This document shows positions 9,388 to 18,154 of a stretch of 64,000 nucleotides of DNA, piece by piece. The position numbers and the translations under genes were made by a program. The first letter of the stretch is position 1, and each line of letters starts with the position of its first letter. The notes under the pieces are model-generated. The model saw only the letters and a program-made list of their open reading frames with translations, was not told the DNA's origin and searched no databases. This DNA is from an uncultured Candidatus Saccharibacteria bacterium (lineage in GTDB: Bacteria; Patescibacteriota; Saccharimonadia; Saccharimonadales; Saccharimonadaceae). The stretch lies in NCBI GenBank assembly GCA_938039975.1, contig CALHTM010000017.1, forward strand, positions 1-64,000, written 5' to 3'.

Positions 9388-10116
9388 ATGACGCCGAAGA
9401 AGAAAATCATTATAATTGCCGCCGCTTTTTCTGCATTTACTGTTTTAATGATTATATTGGCAGTAATTACTTCTCATCAGTATTTGACAATCTCATTCGA
9501 TTCATCGAAATATTCTAGCGTTATACTATATAAAGGCACTGACACCAAGACCGAAAATACCATCGCTCCTACCAAAACAGTCATCGAAAAATCCATTCAG
9601 TCCGGCAAAGAGTACTTCTTGCCGAAAGGTACGTACTTTTTAGTAGCTAAGAGTAAAGATAATATCGTGTCAATTTTACAACGAGGAATATTGTTGAGCT
9701 CGGACAAAAAAAGCGTTTCTCTCGACTACAAATATACTAATTCGTACTTACAAAAACTGACAAACGAGAACAAAAAAGCTATAGATAGCGCTATCCTAGG
9801 CAGTAATAGCAAGATAAGTACCTTTTATACTATCAAAAATGAAGCTGTACTAGAAAAAGGCGACTGGGCGATTGCCGCCTTGGTATTTAACGGCTCCGGC
9901 ACCGACCTAAATCGAGACACCCTGAAAGTCGTCCTCGAGAAGAAAGATTCGAAATGGGTAGTTAAATGCAAGCCGCTGATTTCAATCAGTAAATACGACT
10001 GCTCGACGCCGCAAAGTATCCTCAATAAAGCCAACTCTATGGAAATCGTCACGCAGTGGCCATTTATGCCGAATTATAACATCGGCAACACGAACAAAGT
10101 CGATAGGTACGAGTAG
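9388..10116 (+). CDS. Membrane-anchored hypothetical protein
   Basis: The product is 242 aa, with one N-terminal membrane helix (about 6-29) and a predicted external domain. The topology, and a stretch reading FLPKGTYFLVAKSKD, parallel the preceding PEGA-like protein, so the two may be distant paralogues. A Shine-Dalgarno (GGAG) precedes ATG 9388, and the gene lies 3 nt after its neighbour. It is the last gene of the secretion-like operon and converges on recF with a 13-nt gap. I do not recognise a catalytic motif. Confidence 0.6.
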   Translation: MTPKKKIIIIAAAFSAFTVLMIILAVITSHQYLTISFDSSKYSSVILYKGTDTKTENTIAPTKTVIEKSIQSGKEYFLPKGTYFLVAKSKDNIVSILQRGILLSSDKKSVSLDYKYTNSYLQKLTNENKKAIDSAILGSNSKISTFYTIKNEAVLEKGDWAIAALVFNGSGTDLNRDTLKVVLEKKDSKWVVKCKPLISISKYDCSTPQSILNKANSMEIVTQWPFMPNYNIGNTNKVDRYE

Positions 10117-10129
10117 ACAATCATAAGTA

Positions 10130-11128
10130 CTAATCGCCAGTACTCGTCATCACGATTTGGTTATCGACAAACTCGCTCATCAGCCGCTTTTGGCGGTGTC
10201 GATCAAGCTCGCCAAAGACGTCATCTAGCAAAATTAACGGCCTTTTACCAGTTTGCTGCTCGATATAAGCTGCCTCGAGAAATTTCAGCGCCAAAACAAT
10301 CGTCCGCGCCTCGCCGCGAGAGGCGACTTTGATAGCAGATTTATCGCCAAATCCAATCGCTATATCATGCCGATGCGGCCCAGTGCTGGTCGCGCCAACT
10401 GCCTTGTCATAAGTGATTTTTTCTTCATACTCCTTGAGTAGTTTTTGCGCCGACACGCGGCTTTCGTGGGAGTATTGCAAGCTAACCGTGTCGCTTGTGC
10501 CAGCAATACTCTGATAGATTGCAGTTATTTTACTATTAAAATCGTCTAAAACCGCTTGGCGCTTACTAATAATTTTAGCGCCGTAATCGCTCAGTATCAG
10601 ATTCCAAGAGAATAATTCGTCGTCGTTAATTAGCGGGTCCTTGAGGAGCTTATTACGCTGCAACAGGGCGCGATTATACCGGCTCAGCTCATGCGAATAT
10701 GACTGGTCATACTGTTGAATCAACCCGTCCAAAAAATCGCGGCGGCGCTGCGGCGAGCCGTTAACAATCCGCAGCGTATCCGGCTCAAACAACACAATCG
10801 GATATTTGAGAGCATAAGGCAAGCGGCCGTGTTTTTTGCCAGCAACCACGAACTGTTTGCGCTTGGCGCCGTCTTGATTTTGATAAGTCACCCGATATTG
10901 CAGTTCATCGGTAGCTACGTCTATCTGATACATTTGAGCGCCGTACGAACAAATCGATTCGTCGCTGCCGCGAAAGGACTTGCCGCGCAAAGCAATATAT
11001 AGCGCCTCAATAAGCGATGTCTTGCCGCAACCGTTCGAGCCAGATATTAGCGTTGTCCCTGGCTCCAAATCAAGCATTTTCAGCGAATGAACGCGAACAT
11101 TCTGCACCGCCAATCGCAAAATCTTCAT
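10130..11128 (-). CDS. recF: DNA repair/replication ATPase RecF
   Basis: The product is 332 aa, slightly short for RecF (usually about 360). A Walker A (GSNGCGKTSL, about residues 30-39), an ABC-type signature (SRGEARTIVLAL) and a Walker B (LILLDDVFGELD) identify an SMC-like ABC ATPase. RecF helps load RecA at single-strand gaps. It sits directly downstream of dnaN (1-nt gap), in the common dnaA-dnaN-recF order. No gyrB follows. Confidence 0.92.
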   Translation of the reverse strand: MKILRLAVQNVRVHSLKMLDLEPGTTLISGSNGCGKTSLIEALYIALRGKSFRGSDESICSYGAQMYQIDVATDELQYRVTYQNQDGAKRKQFVVAGKKHGRLPYALKYPIVLFEPDTLRIVNGSPQRRRDFLDGLIQQYDQSYSHELSRYNRALLQRNKLLKDPLINDDELFSWNLILSDYGAKIISKRQAVLDDFNSKITAIYQSIAGTSDTVSLQYSHESRVSAQKLLKEYEEKITYDKAVGATSTGPHRHDIAIGFGDKSAIKVASRGEARTIVLALKFLEAAYIEQQTGKRPLILLDDVFGELDRHRQKRLMSEFVDNQIVMTSTGD

Positions 11129-11129
11129 A

Positions 11130-12230
11130 TTAACTCTTCAGAGGCATAATTATATGGATATAATCCGAATTTTCGCTTGCAGGCGACAAAACACATGGCG
11201 ACAGTTTGCCGCTAAACCGGAAATCGACGCTATCGCCATCAATAACCCCAAGCGCGTCGGTAATATAGCGTGAATTTAACGTGAGAACACCACCGCCAGT
11301 AACCTCGGCATCAGCCGAGCTAGTATTCTCGCCAAGTTCGCTAGCAATCGAGTGAATACTAATATTATTCTTTTCGCCATCAACCGTCACTGTCACGCTG
11401 CCGCCAGAATTGCGCGCAAACAATCCAGCGATCTTCACAATTCGCGAAAAATCATCCATCTTGACTCGCGCTTGGGTTTCGGAGGTCGCTGGTATTAGCT
11501 GTTGATATTTCGGATAGCTGCCTTCGATTAAACGGCTGGTAATCTCGGAGTCATCGACCCGGAAGCGGACTTGCTCGTCGTCAAACAACACCTCGACTTG
11601 GTCGGTGCTATCCGAGATCGTTCGCAGCACCTCTTGCAGGCTCGACGTCGGTACGATTGCCGCAATCTCGCTAGTAGTATCAAATAGGCGGCGCTGCGCT
11701 AAGCGATAGCCGTCAGTGCCCGCTAGATACAATTTACCGCCGTCAGTGTGCCAATAAACGCCGGTTAGTACTGGACGCGAGGTGTCATTACTAGTAGTGA
11801 TAATCGTCTGGCTGACAGCTTGCTTGAAATCAGCTACTGCGATAGTGTAGGTGACAGCTTGATTTTCATCAATCGACGGCAATTCTGGAAATTCGCCAGC
11901 GTCAACGCCCGACATAATTGATGAATAATTGCCCGACGAAATTGTCATCGATGTGCCCTTGCTAACTATATCAACTGTACCGCGCGGCAGACTGGCTATA
12001 AATTCGCTAATCAGTTTGGCTGGCAAGGTCAACTCGCCCGGTTTAGTAATTTTGGCGCCAACATAGCAAGTCGCTGCTATCTCTAAGTTAGTCGCAGCAA
12101 CCAATAACCGGTTAGCTTCAGTTCGCAGCAACACATTGCCAAGTATTGGTAGTCCGGCGCGGCTGCTAGCGATCCGGCCAACGATTGCTAGTGCTCGCGC
12201 AAAGTTTTCTTGTGTGACCGATAATTCCAT
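11130..12230 (-). CDS. dnaN: DNA polymerase III sliding clamp, beta subunit
   Basis: The product is 366 aa, full length for the family, with the three-repeat clamp layout. Recognisable segments include the N-terminal QENFARALAIVGRIASSR and the C-terminal SPCVLSPASENSDYIHIIMPLK. The ring tethers DNA polymerase III to DNA. It is downstream of dnaA after a 268-nt spacer that holds DnaA-box-like sites, so it may have its own DnaA-sensitive promoter. Confidence 0.95.
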   Translation of the reverse strand: MELSVTQENFARALAIVGRIASSRAGLPILGNVLLRTEANRLLVAATNLEIAATCYVGAKITKPGELTLPAKLISEFIASLPRGTVDIVSKGTSMTISSGNYSSIMSGVDAGEFPELPSIDENQAVTYTIAVADFKQAVSQTIITTSNDTSRPVLTGVYWHTDGGKLYLAGTDGYRLAQRRLFDTTSEIAAIVPTSSLQEVLRTISDSTDQVEVLFDDEQVRFRVDDSEITSRLIEGSYPKYQQLIPATSETQARVKMDDFSRIVKIAGLFARNSGGSVTVTVDGEKNNISIHSIASELGENTSSADAEVTGGGVLTLNSRYITDALGVIDGDSVDFRFSGKLSPCVLSPASENSDYIHIIMPLKS

Positions 12231-12498
12231 AATTATTTACCTATCTTTCTTTTTATAATTAGTGATGTATATAGTAGGTGCTGTGGACAATGGGGAAAAG
12301 TAGCTGATTAACAGAGGTAATTGACGAATTTTAGCCTGAGAAAATCTAGCGGAAAAAGAGTGAGTTTCACATAGTAAAACTAGGCAGTTTGTCCACTTTG
12401 ATGACAACGATAGCCAGAACTCTTGCCAAACAGTGGATAAACGAACACAATTTTTACCCAGAACTTTGAACCAGCTGTACACAAAATTTCCACAGTAT
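12231..12498. promoter_or_regulatory. dnaA-dnaN spacer with DnaA-box-like sites
   Basis: This 268-nt stretch has no credible gene. It contains TGTGGACAA (12282-12290) and AGTGGATAA (12432-12440), each one mismatch from the DnaA box TTATCCACA on the minus strand, plus a weaker TTGTCCACT (12389-12397) on the plus strand. It may be part of a bipartite origin or an autoregulatory site for dnaN. Confidence 0.55.
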
Positions 12499-13857
12499 TT
12501 AAGCATAAAGTTTCTCCCGGATTTCGGCGACTTGTTCGCGGATAGTGAGGTCAAGCTTGATAGCTTTTTCAATTTTGTTGACCGAATGAATAGCAGTAGT
12601 ATGATCTTTGCGGCCAAGTTCTTGAGCGATGCGCGGGAAGCTCATGTGTAATTCGCTACGCAGCAAATACATAGCAATTTGCCGCGGCGTAGCAATGTAT
12701 TTGTCGCGCTTACTACTACACATTTCTTTGCTGTCAATTTGGAAGTGGCGGGCGGTTTTGTCGATGATTTGCTTGGCAGTTAGATGTTGCGGCCTGGTTG
12801 ATCGAACGTTGCCGAGCAGCCCTTCGGCGGTGGCAGCATCTGGCGTAGTGCCGCGCATTTCCGAATAAGCCAGCAGCTGATTAAGTGCGCCCTCTAGCTC
12901 GCGGACATTAGTTTTGATATTTTGCGCTAAATATTCGACCGTCTGGCGCTCCAGTGTCACGCCGGACATGCTAGCTTTAGTCTCGATGATGACGCAGCGA
13001 GTCTCAAAATCAGGCATTTGAATGTCAATCGCCATACCCCATTCAAAGCGGCTGCGCAGCCTCTCGGTTAAGGTTGGAATACTGCGCGGCGGCTTGTCGC
13101 TGCTGATGATAATTTGCTTGTTAGCTTGATGTAAGGCGTTAAAAGTATGGAAGAATTCTTCTTGAGTTTTTTCTTTGCCGGCGATGAACTGCATATCATC
13201 GACGATCAAGACGTCAACGTTGCGATATTTATCGCTAAAGCCAGCGATTTTGAAACGAATACTATCGAGAAATTCTTTCATGAAAGTTTCAGAGCTAACA
13301 TAAGCAACTTTCATTTTGGGATCGCGCTTGATGATGGCGTTGCCGACAGCTTGAATCAAGTGAGTTTTGCCTAAGCCGACGCCGCCGTAGATGAAAAGCG
13401 GGTTATACTTGGCGCCAGGATTGGCGGCTGCTGCCTGGCAAGCAGTGTAGGCGAGGTCGTTGCACGAACCAACCACGAAATTATCAAAAGTGTAGCGCGG
13501 GTTAAGGGTGGTATTGGCGGTGGGCGTTTTGGCGTTAACTGGCGCGTGGCTAATTAACTCGTTAGCGCGATCGCGCAGTGAAGCGGTGGTTTCGCGGCTA
13601 GTGATTTTTTTCTTGGTATTTTTGACTTTATAATTAACATCTTTGATATCAGGATTATTTTTCTTGAGGATTTCGCGGATTTGCGTATCAAAACGCTTTT
13701 CAAGCTGTGATTTAGCAAAGACATTAACAACGCCGATAGTCGCTGTGCCATTATCGTAAGATAGTAGCTCAGTATCGCGAAACCAGGTTTTGAAGTTCGC
13801 ATGCGATACTGAAAGCTCGATTTCCCCCAGAACACTTTGCCATAATGAATTATTCAT
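12499..13857 (-). CDS. dnaA: Chromosomal replication initiator DnaA
   Basis: The product is 452 aa. Domain I spans about residues 1-80. The AAA+ domain has Walker A GGVGLGKTHL (about 158-167) and Walker B VLIVDDMQFI. The C-terminal DNA-binding domain has the DnaA signature DHTTAIHSVNKI. It initiates replication at oriC. The -10-like TATAAG on the minus strand (13869-13864) ends 6 nt before the ATG, so the mRNA may be leaderless. DnaA-box-like sites flank the gene on both sides. Confidence 0.97.
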   Translation of the reverse strand: MNNSLWQSVLGEIELSVSHANFKTWFRDTELLSYDNGTATIGVVNVFAKSQLEKRFDTQIREILKKNNPDIKDVNYKVKNTKKKITSRETTASLRDRANELISHAPVNAKTPTANTTLNPRYTFDNFVVGSCNDLAYTACQAAAANPGAKYNPLFIYGGVGLGKTHLIQAVGNAIIKRDPKMKVAYVSSETFMKEFLDSIRFKIAGFSDKYRNVDVLIVDDMQFIAGKEKTQEEFFHTFNALHQANKQIIISSDKPPRSIPTLTERLRSRFEWGMAIDIQMPDFETRCVIIETKASMSGVTLERQTVEYLAQNIKTNVRELEGALNQLLAYSEMRGTTPDAATAEGLLGNVRSTRPQHLTAKQIIDKTARHFQIDSKEMCSSKRDKYIATPRQIAMYLLRSELHMSFPRIAQELGRKDHTTAIHSVNKIEKAIKLDLTIREQVAEIREKLYA

Positions 13858-14128
13858 CTAAAACTTATACCCTCACAAGCTGTTAATAACTTATCTCTAT
13901 GATAGCTGATTCACGAGTTTTCCACAACTATAAGAACGTTACGTTCATTGATAGTTATGTAGGCGGCTAAACAGGGGTGAGTTTTTCCACAATTTAGCGC
14001 CACCTCTGTTAAATTTGTGGACAAACCAGCCAAAAATGTGGATAATTTATATAGCGATAGTATAATCTCGACAGATTAGCAATCAAATATTGATTATTGA
14101 GCGTGAAATTGCTATAATAACTGTCATT
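13858..14128. other. oriC: Putative chromosomal origin (oriC) with a DnaA-box cluster
   Basis: The divergent dnaA/rpmH spacer holds a perfect DnaA box on the minus strand (TGTGGATAA, 14037-14045) and three near matches: TTTTCCACA at 13918-13926 and 13983-13991, and TGTGGACAA at 14016-14024. An AT-rich stretch follows at about 14040-14110. Position between dnaA and rpmH and box density support an origin. It was not tested by GC skew. Confidence 0.75.
14090..14118 (+). promoter_or_regulatory. Promoter of rpmH
   Basis: TTGATT (14090-14095) and TATAAT (14113-14118) are separated by 17 nt. The ATG of rpmH at 14129 is 10 nt past the -10 box, leaving a leader of only a few bases. Confidence 0.7.
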
Positions 14129-14266
14129 ATGCCAAAGCGAACTTTTCAACCGCATACTCGACACCGCGTCAAGACGCACGGCTACCGTGCCCGTCGGGCA
14201 ACCAAAGCTGGCCGGGCTGTACTCAAGCGCCGCCAGGCTAAAGGCCGTGCTCGTATCGCGCTCTAG
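14129..14266 (+). CDS. rpmH: Ribosomal protein L34 (bL34)
   Basis: This is a 45-aa, very basic protein starting [13 protein letters not shown] and ending in an Arg/Lys/Ala-rich helix, the L34 pattern throughout. It is a component of the large ribosomal subunit. It lies between the putative oriC and rnpA, in the conserved rpmH-rnpA-yidC-jag order. Confidence 0.96.
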   Translation: MPKRTFQPHTRHRVKTHGYRARRATKAGRAVLKRRQAKGRARIAL

Positions 14267-14288
14267 CTAGTCGAGGTAACTACAGGTA

Positions 14289-14315
14289 AATAGCGCTGAT
14301 TTTCGGCGCTATTTT
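14289..14315 (+). terminator. Hairpin between rpmH and rnpA
   Basis: An 8-bp perfect stem (AATAGCGC at 14289-14296 with GCGCTATT at 14306-14313) has a 9-nt loop and a short T run. It could terminate or attenuate transcription after rpmH. The T run is weak, so processing or partial termination is equally likely. Confidence 0.5.
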
Positions 14316-14317
14316 GC

Positions 14318-14323
14318 TATAAT
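14318..14323 (+). promoter_or_regulatory. -10 hexamer upstream of rnpA
   Basis: TATAAT lies just after the rpmH hairpin and 12 nt before ATG 14336, suggesting an independent rnpA start with a short leader. Confidence 0.5.
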
Positions 14324-14335
14324 GGAATTTATTGT

Positions 14336-14677
14336 ATGATTGCGTCAAAATATCGATTTCACGGGCATGGCAGCTTGAAATTTTTATACAAAAACGGCCA
14401 AGCAGTTAGGTCGCGTTATTTTACGGTCAGATATATTACCAATCCCCACCGCCAGCAGCCGCGCTTTGCAGTAGTAATTAGTAAAAAAGTCCATAAATCA
14501 GCGGTTGGGCGCAATCGTATCCGCCGCCAGGTTTATGAACGCTTGCGGGTTGATGTTTTACCTCGCGTTAAAAACGTCGATATCGCAGTGATTGTTACCA
14601 ACGGCGAAGCGTTAAGTTTGGCGCCTGGCGATCTGAAATCATCGCTTGATGCTATTTTTGCGCAAATCATCGCTTGA
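14336..14677 (+). CDS. rnpA: Ribonuclease P protein component
   Basis: The product is 113 aa with the RnpA core: an RxxF-type start (HGHGSLKFLYKNG), FAVVISKKVHKSAVGRNRIRRQVYE and a C-terminal helix. The basic RNR motif is the RNA-binding signature. It is the protein cofactor of tRNA 5'-end processing. Its place between rpmH and yidC is the conserved one. It stops at TGA. Confidence 0.93.
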   Translation: MIASKYRFHGHGSLKFLYKNGQAVRSRYFTVRYITNPHRQQPRFAVVISKKVHKSAVGRNRIRRQVYERLRVDVLPRVKNVDIAVIVTNGEALSLAPGDLKSSLDAIFAQIIA

Positions 14678-14752
14678 TTCGGTAGTTGCCAGCCAAAGAG
14701 ATGATATAATGGTATAGATAAGTACTTGCCGAGAGGAGAATACGAGGCTTTT

Positions 14753-15679
14753 ATGCATGATTTATTCCAATTATTGATTGTCCAGCCGATTTTTAACGCG
14801 CTAATGTTATTGTATAGTATCATTCCGTGGCACGATTTCGGGCTGGCGATTATTATCTTTACGATTATTCTGCGGTTTGTGATGTATCCGCTAATCAAAA
14901 GCCAGCTCAACCAAACTAAGCTGATGCGCAAAATGCAGCCAGAGTTGGCTAAGATCAAGAAAAACACCAAAGGCGACCGCCAGGCTGAAGCCATGCAGCA
15001 AATGGAACTATACAAACGCTATGGTATTAAGCCGATGCGTTCGGTATTAGTGTTGATTATCCAGTTGCCGATATTTATTGGACTTTACCAGGTGATTAGA
15101 ATCATTATCTCTCTCAAAAGCGAAGTGATTAGCCAATACCTTTACGAGCCAATCAAAAATATTGATGTCATTCAGTCGATTATCCAAAATCCAGCTAATT
15201 TCAATCATACAATGCTCGGATTTATCGATTTAACCAAGACGACTTTTAGCAACCACGGCATCGACTTTTTCTTGTTGGCTTTGGCGGCCATATCGGCAAT
15301 TACTCAGTATATTATCACTAAGCAAACCGCGCCAACTGCTGGTAAAAACCAGAAGCGTTTTCGCGATCTGATGAAGGAGGCAGCTGAAGGTAAAGAGGCC
15401 GATCCGACCGAGATGAGCGGTATTATGACGCGCGGCATGATGAAGGTTATGCCGGTAATGATGTTCTTGATCATGGTGGGGCTGCCAGGAGCATTGGCGC
15501 TTTACTATACGGCGTCTAACTTGGTGGCGGCCGCTCAGCAGCATTTCTTGCTGCGAAAAGATGCTGAAGAAATGCACGAAATTGCCGAAGAGGCTAGCGC
15601 TCCCAAAAAATCGAAAAAAGCCAAAACCCGCGAGAAAAAAGCTAAAGAAGCGCACATCACGCGGATTAAGGCGAAGTAG
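14753..15679 (+). CDS. yidC: Membrane protein insertase YidC/Oxa1
   Basis: The product is about 308 aa. Hydrophobic segments at about residues 20-45, 95-120 and 155-240 surround the conserved cytoplasmic helical hairpin (KSQLNQTKLMRKMQPELAKIKK). The tail is Lys-rich, as in Gram-positive-type YidC that bind ribosomes. ATG 14753 has GAGG 5 nt upstream; an in-frame TTG at 14726 lies before that Shine-Dalgarno and is less likely. It inserts proteins into the membrane. Confidence 0.94.
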   Translation: MHDLFQLLIVQPIFNALMLLYSIIPWHDFGLAIIIFTIILRFVMYPLIKSQLNQTKLMRKMQPELAKIKKNTKGDRQAEAMQQMELYKRYGIKPMRSVLVLIIQLPIFIGLYQVIRIIISLKSEVISQYLYEPIKNIDVIQSIIQNPANFNHTMLGFIDLTKTTFSNHGIDFFLLALAAISAITQYIITKQTAPTAGKNQKRFRDLMKEAAEGKEADPTEMSGIMTRGMMKVMPVMMFLIMVGLPGALALYYTASNLVAAAQQHFLLRKDAEEMHEIAEEASAPKKSKKAKTREKKAKEAHITRIKAK

Positions 15680-15691
15680 GAAAGGAGAAGT

Positions 15692-16153
15692 ATGGATAAA
15701 GAACAGTCAATTGCCTATGCCAAGAAATTTGTCGAGGATATTTTGTCGTTTTTTGGCGAAAATATAGAGGTCGAGACTAGCTATCAGGATGATATTTTAT
15801 CGATTGACATTGCCAGTAGCGACCTCAATAGTATTTTGATTGGCCGTAATGCCGAGACGCTACGCAGCTTGCAATACATGGTATCGACAGTGCTGCGCAA
15901 TAATAATGCGGCGGTTACCCGCGTGATCGTCGATATTGCCGGTTATAAGAAGCAGCGCGAAGAAAAAATTGCCGAAAAGGCTCGCGGTTGGATCGAAGAA
16001 GTGCGCCGCACCGGCAATTCGCATGTTGCTCATATTAACGCTGCTGATCGCCGGATTGTCCACCGGATAGCGGCTGAATACAGTGATATTCGCACTTACT
16101 CTGAGGGCGAAGGCCGCCAGCGCTATATTATTATTGCGCAGGCGAGTTCTTAG
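15692..16153 (+). CDS. khpB: KH-R3H RNA-binding protein KhpB (Jag)
   Basis: The product is 153 aa. A KH domain (about 25-90, with SILIGRNAETLRSLQYMV) is followed by an R3H domain (about 95-150, with RRIVHRIAAEYSDIRTYSEGEGRQRYIII). The N-terminal Jag_N domain found in larger homologues is missing. KhpB binds small RNAs and mRNAs and affects cell division and wall synthesis in Gram-positives. It is 12 nt after yidC with a Shine-Dalgarno (AAAGGAGAA), so it is in the same operon. Confidence 0.9.
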   Translation: MDKEQSIAYAKKFVEDILSFFGENIEVETSYQDDILSIDIASSDLNSILIGRNAETLRSLQYMVSTVLRNNNAAVTRVIVDIAGYKKQREEKIAEKARGWIEEVRRTGNSHVAHINAADRRIVHRIAAEYSDIRTYSEGEGRQRYIIIAQASS

Positions 16154-16189
16154 CGTTATAATCATAAGTATAAAAGAAAGGATTGGAGT

Positions 16190-16768
16190 ATGGCTGCTGT
16201 ACTAATAATCGTAGCGGTGGTGGTTATCCTGCTGGTTGTCGTGATCGGCGCGGTAATCGGCATGTATAATAGCTTGGTCAAGCTAAATATCAAAACTGAC
16301 GAGTCGTGGAGCGGTATTTCGGTGCAGTTGAAGCGCCGCGCCGACTTGATCCCGAACCTCGTTGAAACTGTTAAAGGTTACGCGGCGCACGAGAGCGGCG
16401 TTTTCGAAAAAGTCACCGAGGCGCGCTCGGCTATCATGTCGGCAACACACCCGGCTGAAGCAGCCAAGGCCGACGGTGAATTAACTATGGCGCTCAAAAG
16501 CTTATTCGCGGTATCCGAAAATTATCCGGAGCTGAAAGCTTCTAGCAACTTCATGGAGCTGCAAGCGCAAATTACCGACACCGAAGATAAAATTGCTGCC
16601 TCACGCCGCTTTTACAATGCTAACGTCACCCAATTCAACACCAAACGCAAAGTCTTCCCGACTAATATTTTTGCTGGAATGCTAGGATTTAACGCTGATA
16701 AAGAGTTCTTCGACGTTAGCGAAAGCGAACGGGCAGCAATTGAAAAGCCAGTTGAAGTCAAGTTTTAA
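16190..16768 (+). CDS. lemA: LemA family protein
   Basis: The product is 192 aa. One N-terminal membrane helix (about 3-27) precedes a four-helix LemA domain with the family's YNSLVKLNIKTDESWSGISVQLKRRADLIPNLVETVKGY region. A Shine-Dalgarno lies before ATG 16190. A TATAAT in the preceding gap suggests a separate transcript. Biochemical function is unknown. It pairs here with a Tim44-like Gly-rich membrane protein. Confidence 0.9.
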   Translation: MAAVLIIVAVVVILLVVVIGAVIGMYNSLVKLNIKTDESWSGISVQLKRRADLIPNLVETVKGYAAHESGVFEKVTEARSAIMSATHPAEAAKADGELTMALKSLFAVSENYPELKASSNFMELQAQITDTEDKIAASRRFYNANVTQFNTKRKVFPTNIFAGMLGFNADKEFFDVSESERAAIEKPVEVKF

Positions 16769-16801
16769 TTATAAAATAATAAATTAAAAGTAAGGAGCTC
16801 G

Positions 16802-18154
16802 ATGGAACATTTATTTTTGACAAATATCGAGCTCTTTGCTCGTGCTGGCGGCGGCGGATCTGGCGGCTCGGGCGGTGGTTCTGGCGGCGGAGGCGGAGGC
16901 GGTTTGCTGGCCGGTATAGCGATGATTGGCTTCGTACCGGCTTATTGTATCGGTTCGGCGCTGCGCAAACACATAGGCCAAGAGGGTACGCGGTTTGTGG
17001 CTGCGAACGTGATTGGTTTTGTCTTGATAGTAATAACCTTCGTGTTGATTGCTAGAGGTTGGGTAGGTGTAACTATCGCTCTAGGAGCGCTCGTCGGTAT
17101 GATTACTGGACTTTACGAGGCGTTTAATAAGATTAAGCAAAGCAAGTTTTTGCGCGATAAACTTACGCAAGCTAGCGCTGCCGATCCAGTATGGAACGAA
17201 CAACAGATAATCGATCACGCCAAGCAAGTATTCCTGCGCTATCAAAGCGATTGGGCGAAGCAAGATAGCGAAGCGATTAAAGCCTATACCACCGAAAATT
17301 ATGCTTATCATGCTGGTTTGATGATTTATACGCTACAGCTAATGAATCGGACAAACCAAATGTCGGATATCGTAGTGAACGACGCCGAGGTGGTTGATAT
17401 GTTAGATTCGCCTGATGATAGCCAAGATACAGTAACGATTGGTTTTTCGGCGAGTGCTAAAGATTCGCTGATCGATAACGCTACCAATCAGACATTATTT
17501 ACCGACAATAGTATATTCACTGAATATTGGCGATTCCGTCGCCATGGCAAAGATTGGTTATTGGACGGCGTTGATCAGGCGACAGCTAACCCGGCGATGT
17601 ATAATCCGCAAATCGACCAATTTGCCCGCCAGAATAATTATTGCTATAGCGCTGATATGGGCTGGTTGTTTATACCAAAGCGCGGTCAACTATTTAACGG
17701 CGCTCAGTTTGGTACATCAGATATTAATAACCATGTGGTCGGCTTGTATAAAGAATCATTGCTTGTGCAATTGTATACTTACCAGCGCGCCACTGATAGT
17801 TCATCAGTAGTTATCGCTCAAATTAACGTACCGAAAGATTACGGCCAAATTATTGTTCGCCGCAAGAAAATGATGCGTTTCGGCGGTGTTCGCGGTTTGG
17901 AAAAAGTCGAAATGGAGTGGGGCAAGTTTAATGAGTTATACGAGGTGTATGCTTCTAATACCGACCAAGCAGCTAGCTTTGAGCTGCTCAACCCGACGTA
18001 CATGGAGCAATTGGCAGCGCTTGGTTTCGAAGTCTCAATCGAGGTTGTTGATAACGTAATTTATCTGCACACAGCCGAGCAGGGCGCCGATATCGCTGTG
18101 TACCAAACTATGTATGATTTAGCGCAAAAAGCCTTCAAAGAAATGAGACTCTAG
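16802..18154 (+). CDS. Gly-rich membrane protein with a Tim44-like domain
   Basis: The product is 450 aa. Residues 15-35 are almost all Gly/Ser, followed by two hydrophobic helices (about 35-50 and 65-100). Residues about 130-255 match the Tim44-like fold (NEQQIIDHAKQVFLRYQSDW, then FTEYWRFRRHGKDWLLDGV). The C-terminal 190 residues are unassigned. It is 33 nt after lemA, preceded by AAGGAG. Its stop codon and that of the convergent glycosyltransferase interlock in the palindrome CTAG (18151-18154). Confidence 0.75.
   Translation: MEHLFLTNIELFARAGGGGSGGSGGGSGGGGGGGLLAGIAMIGFVPAYCIGSALRKHIGQEGTRFVAANVIGFVLIVITFVLIARGWVGVTIALGALVGMITGLYEAFNKIKQSKFLRDKLTQASAADPVWNEQQIIDHAKQVFLRYQSDWAKQDSEAIKAYTTENYAYHAGLMIYTLQLMNRTNQMSDIVVNDAEVVDMLDSPDDSQDTVTIGFSASAKDSLIDNATNQTLFTDNSIFTEYWRFRRHGKDWLLDGVDQATANPAMYNPQIDQFARQNNYCYSADMGWLFIPKRGQLFNGAQFGTSDINNHVVGLYKESLLVQLYTYQRATDSSSVVIAQINVPKDYGQIIVRRKKMMRFGGVRGLEKVEMEWGKFNELYEVYASNTDQAASFELLNPTYMEQLAALGFEVSIEVVDNVIYLHTAEQGADIAVYQTMYDLAQKAFKEMRL

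Noticed and set aside
12237..12617. 126-aa minus-strand frame between dnaN and dnaA
   Set aside because: It starts inside dnaA in another frame and covers the DnaA-box spacer; the sequence has no domain-like pattern.
14675..14677. Recoded TGA as in some other CPR lineages
   Set aside because: TGA ends rnpA and many other genes at the expected length, so it is a normal stop here.
14533..15015. 160-aa frame antisense to rnpA and yidC
   Set aside because: Shadow of conserved genes; no ribosome-binding site or promoter.
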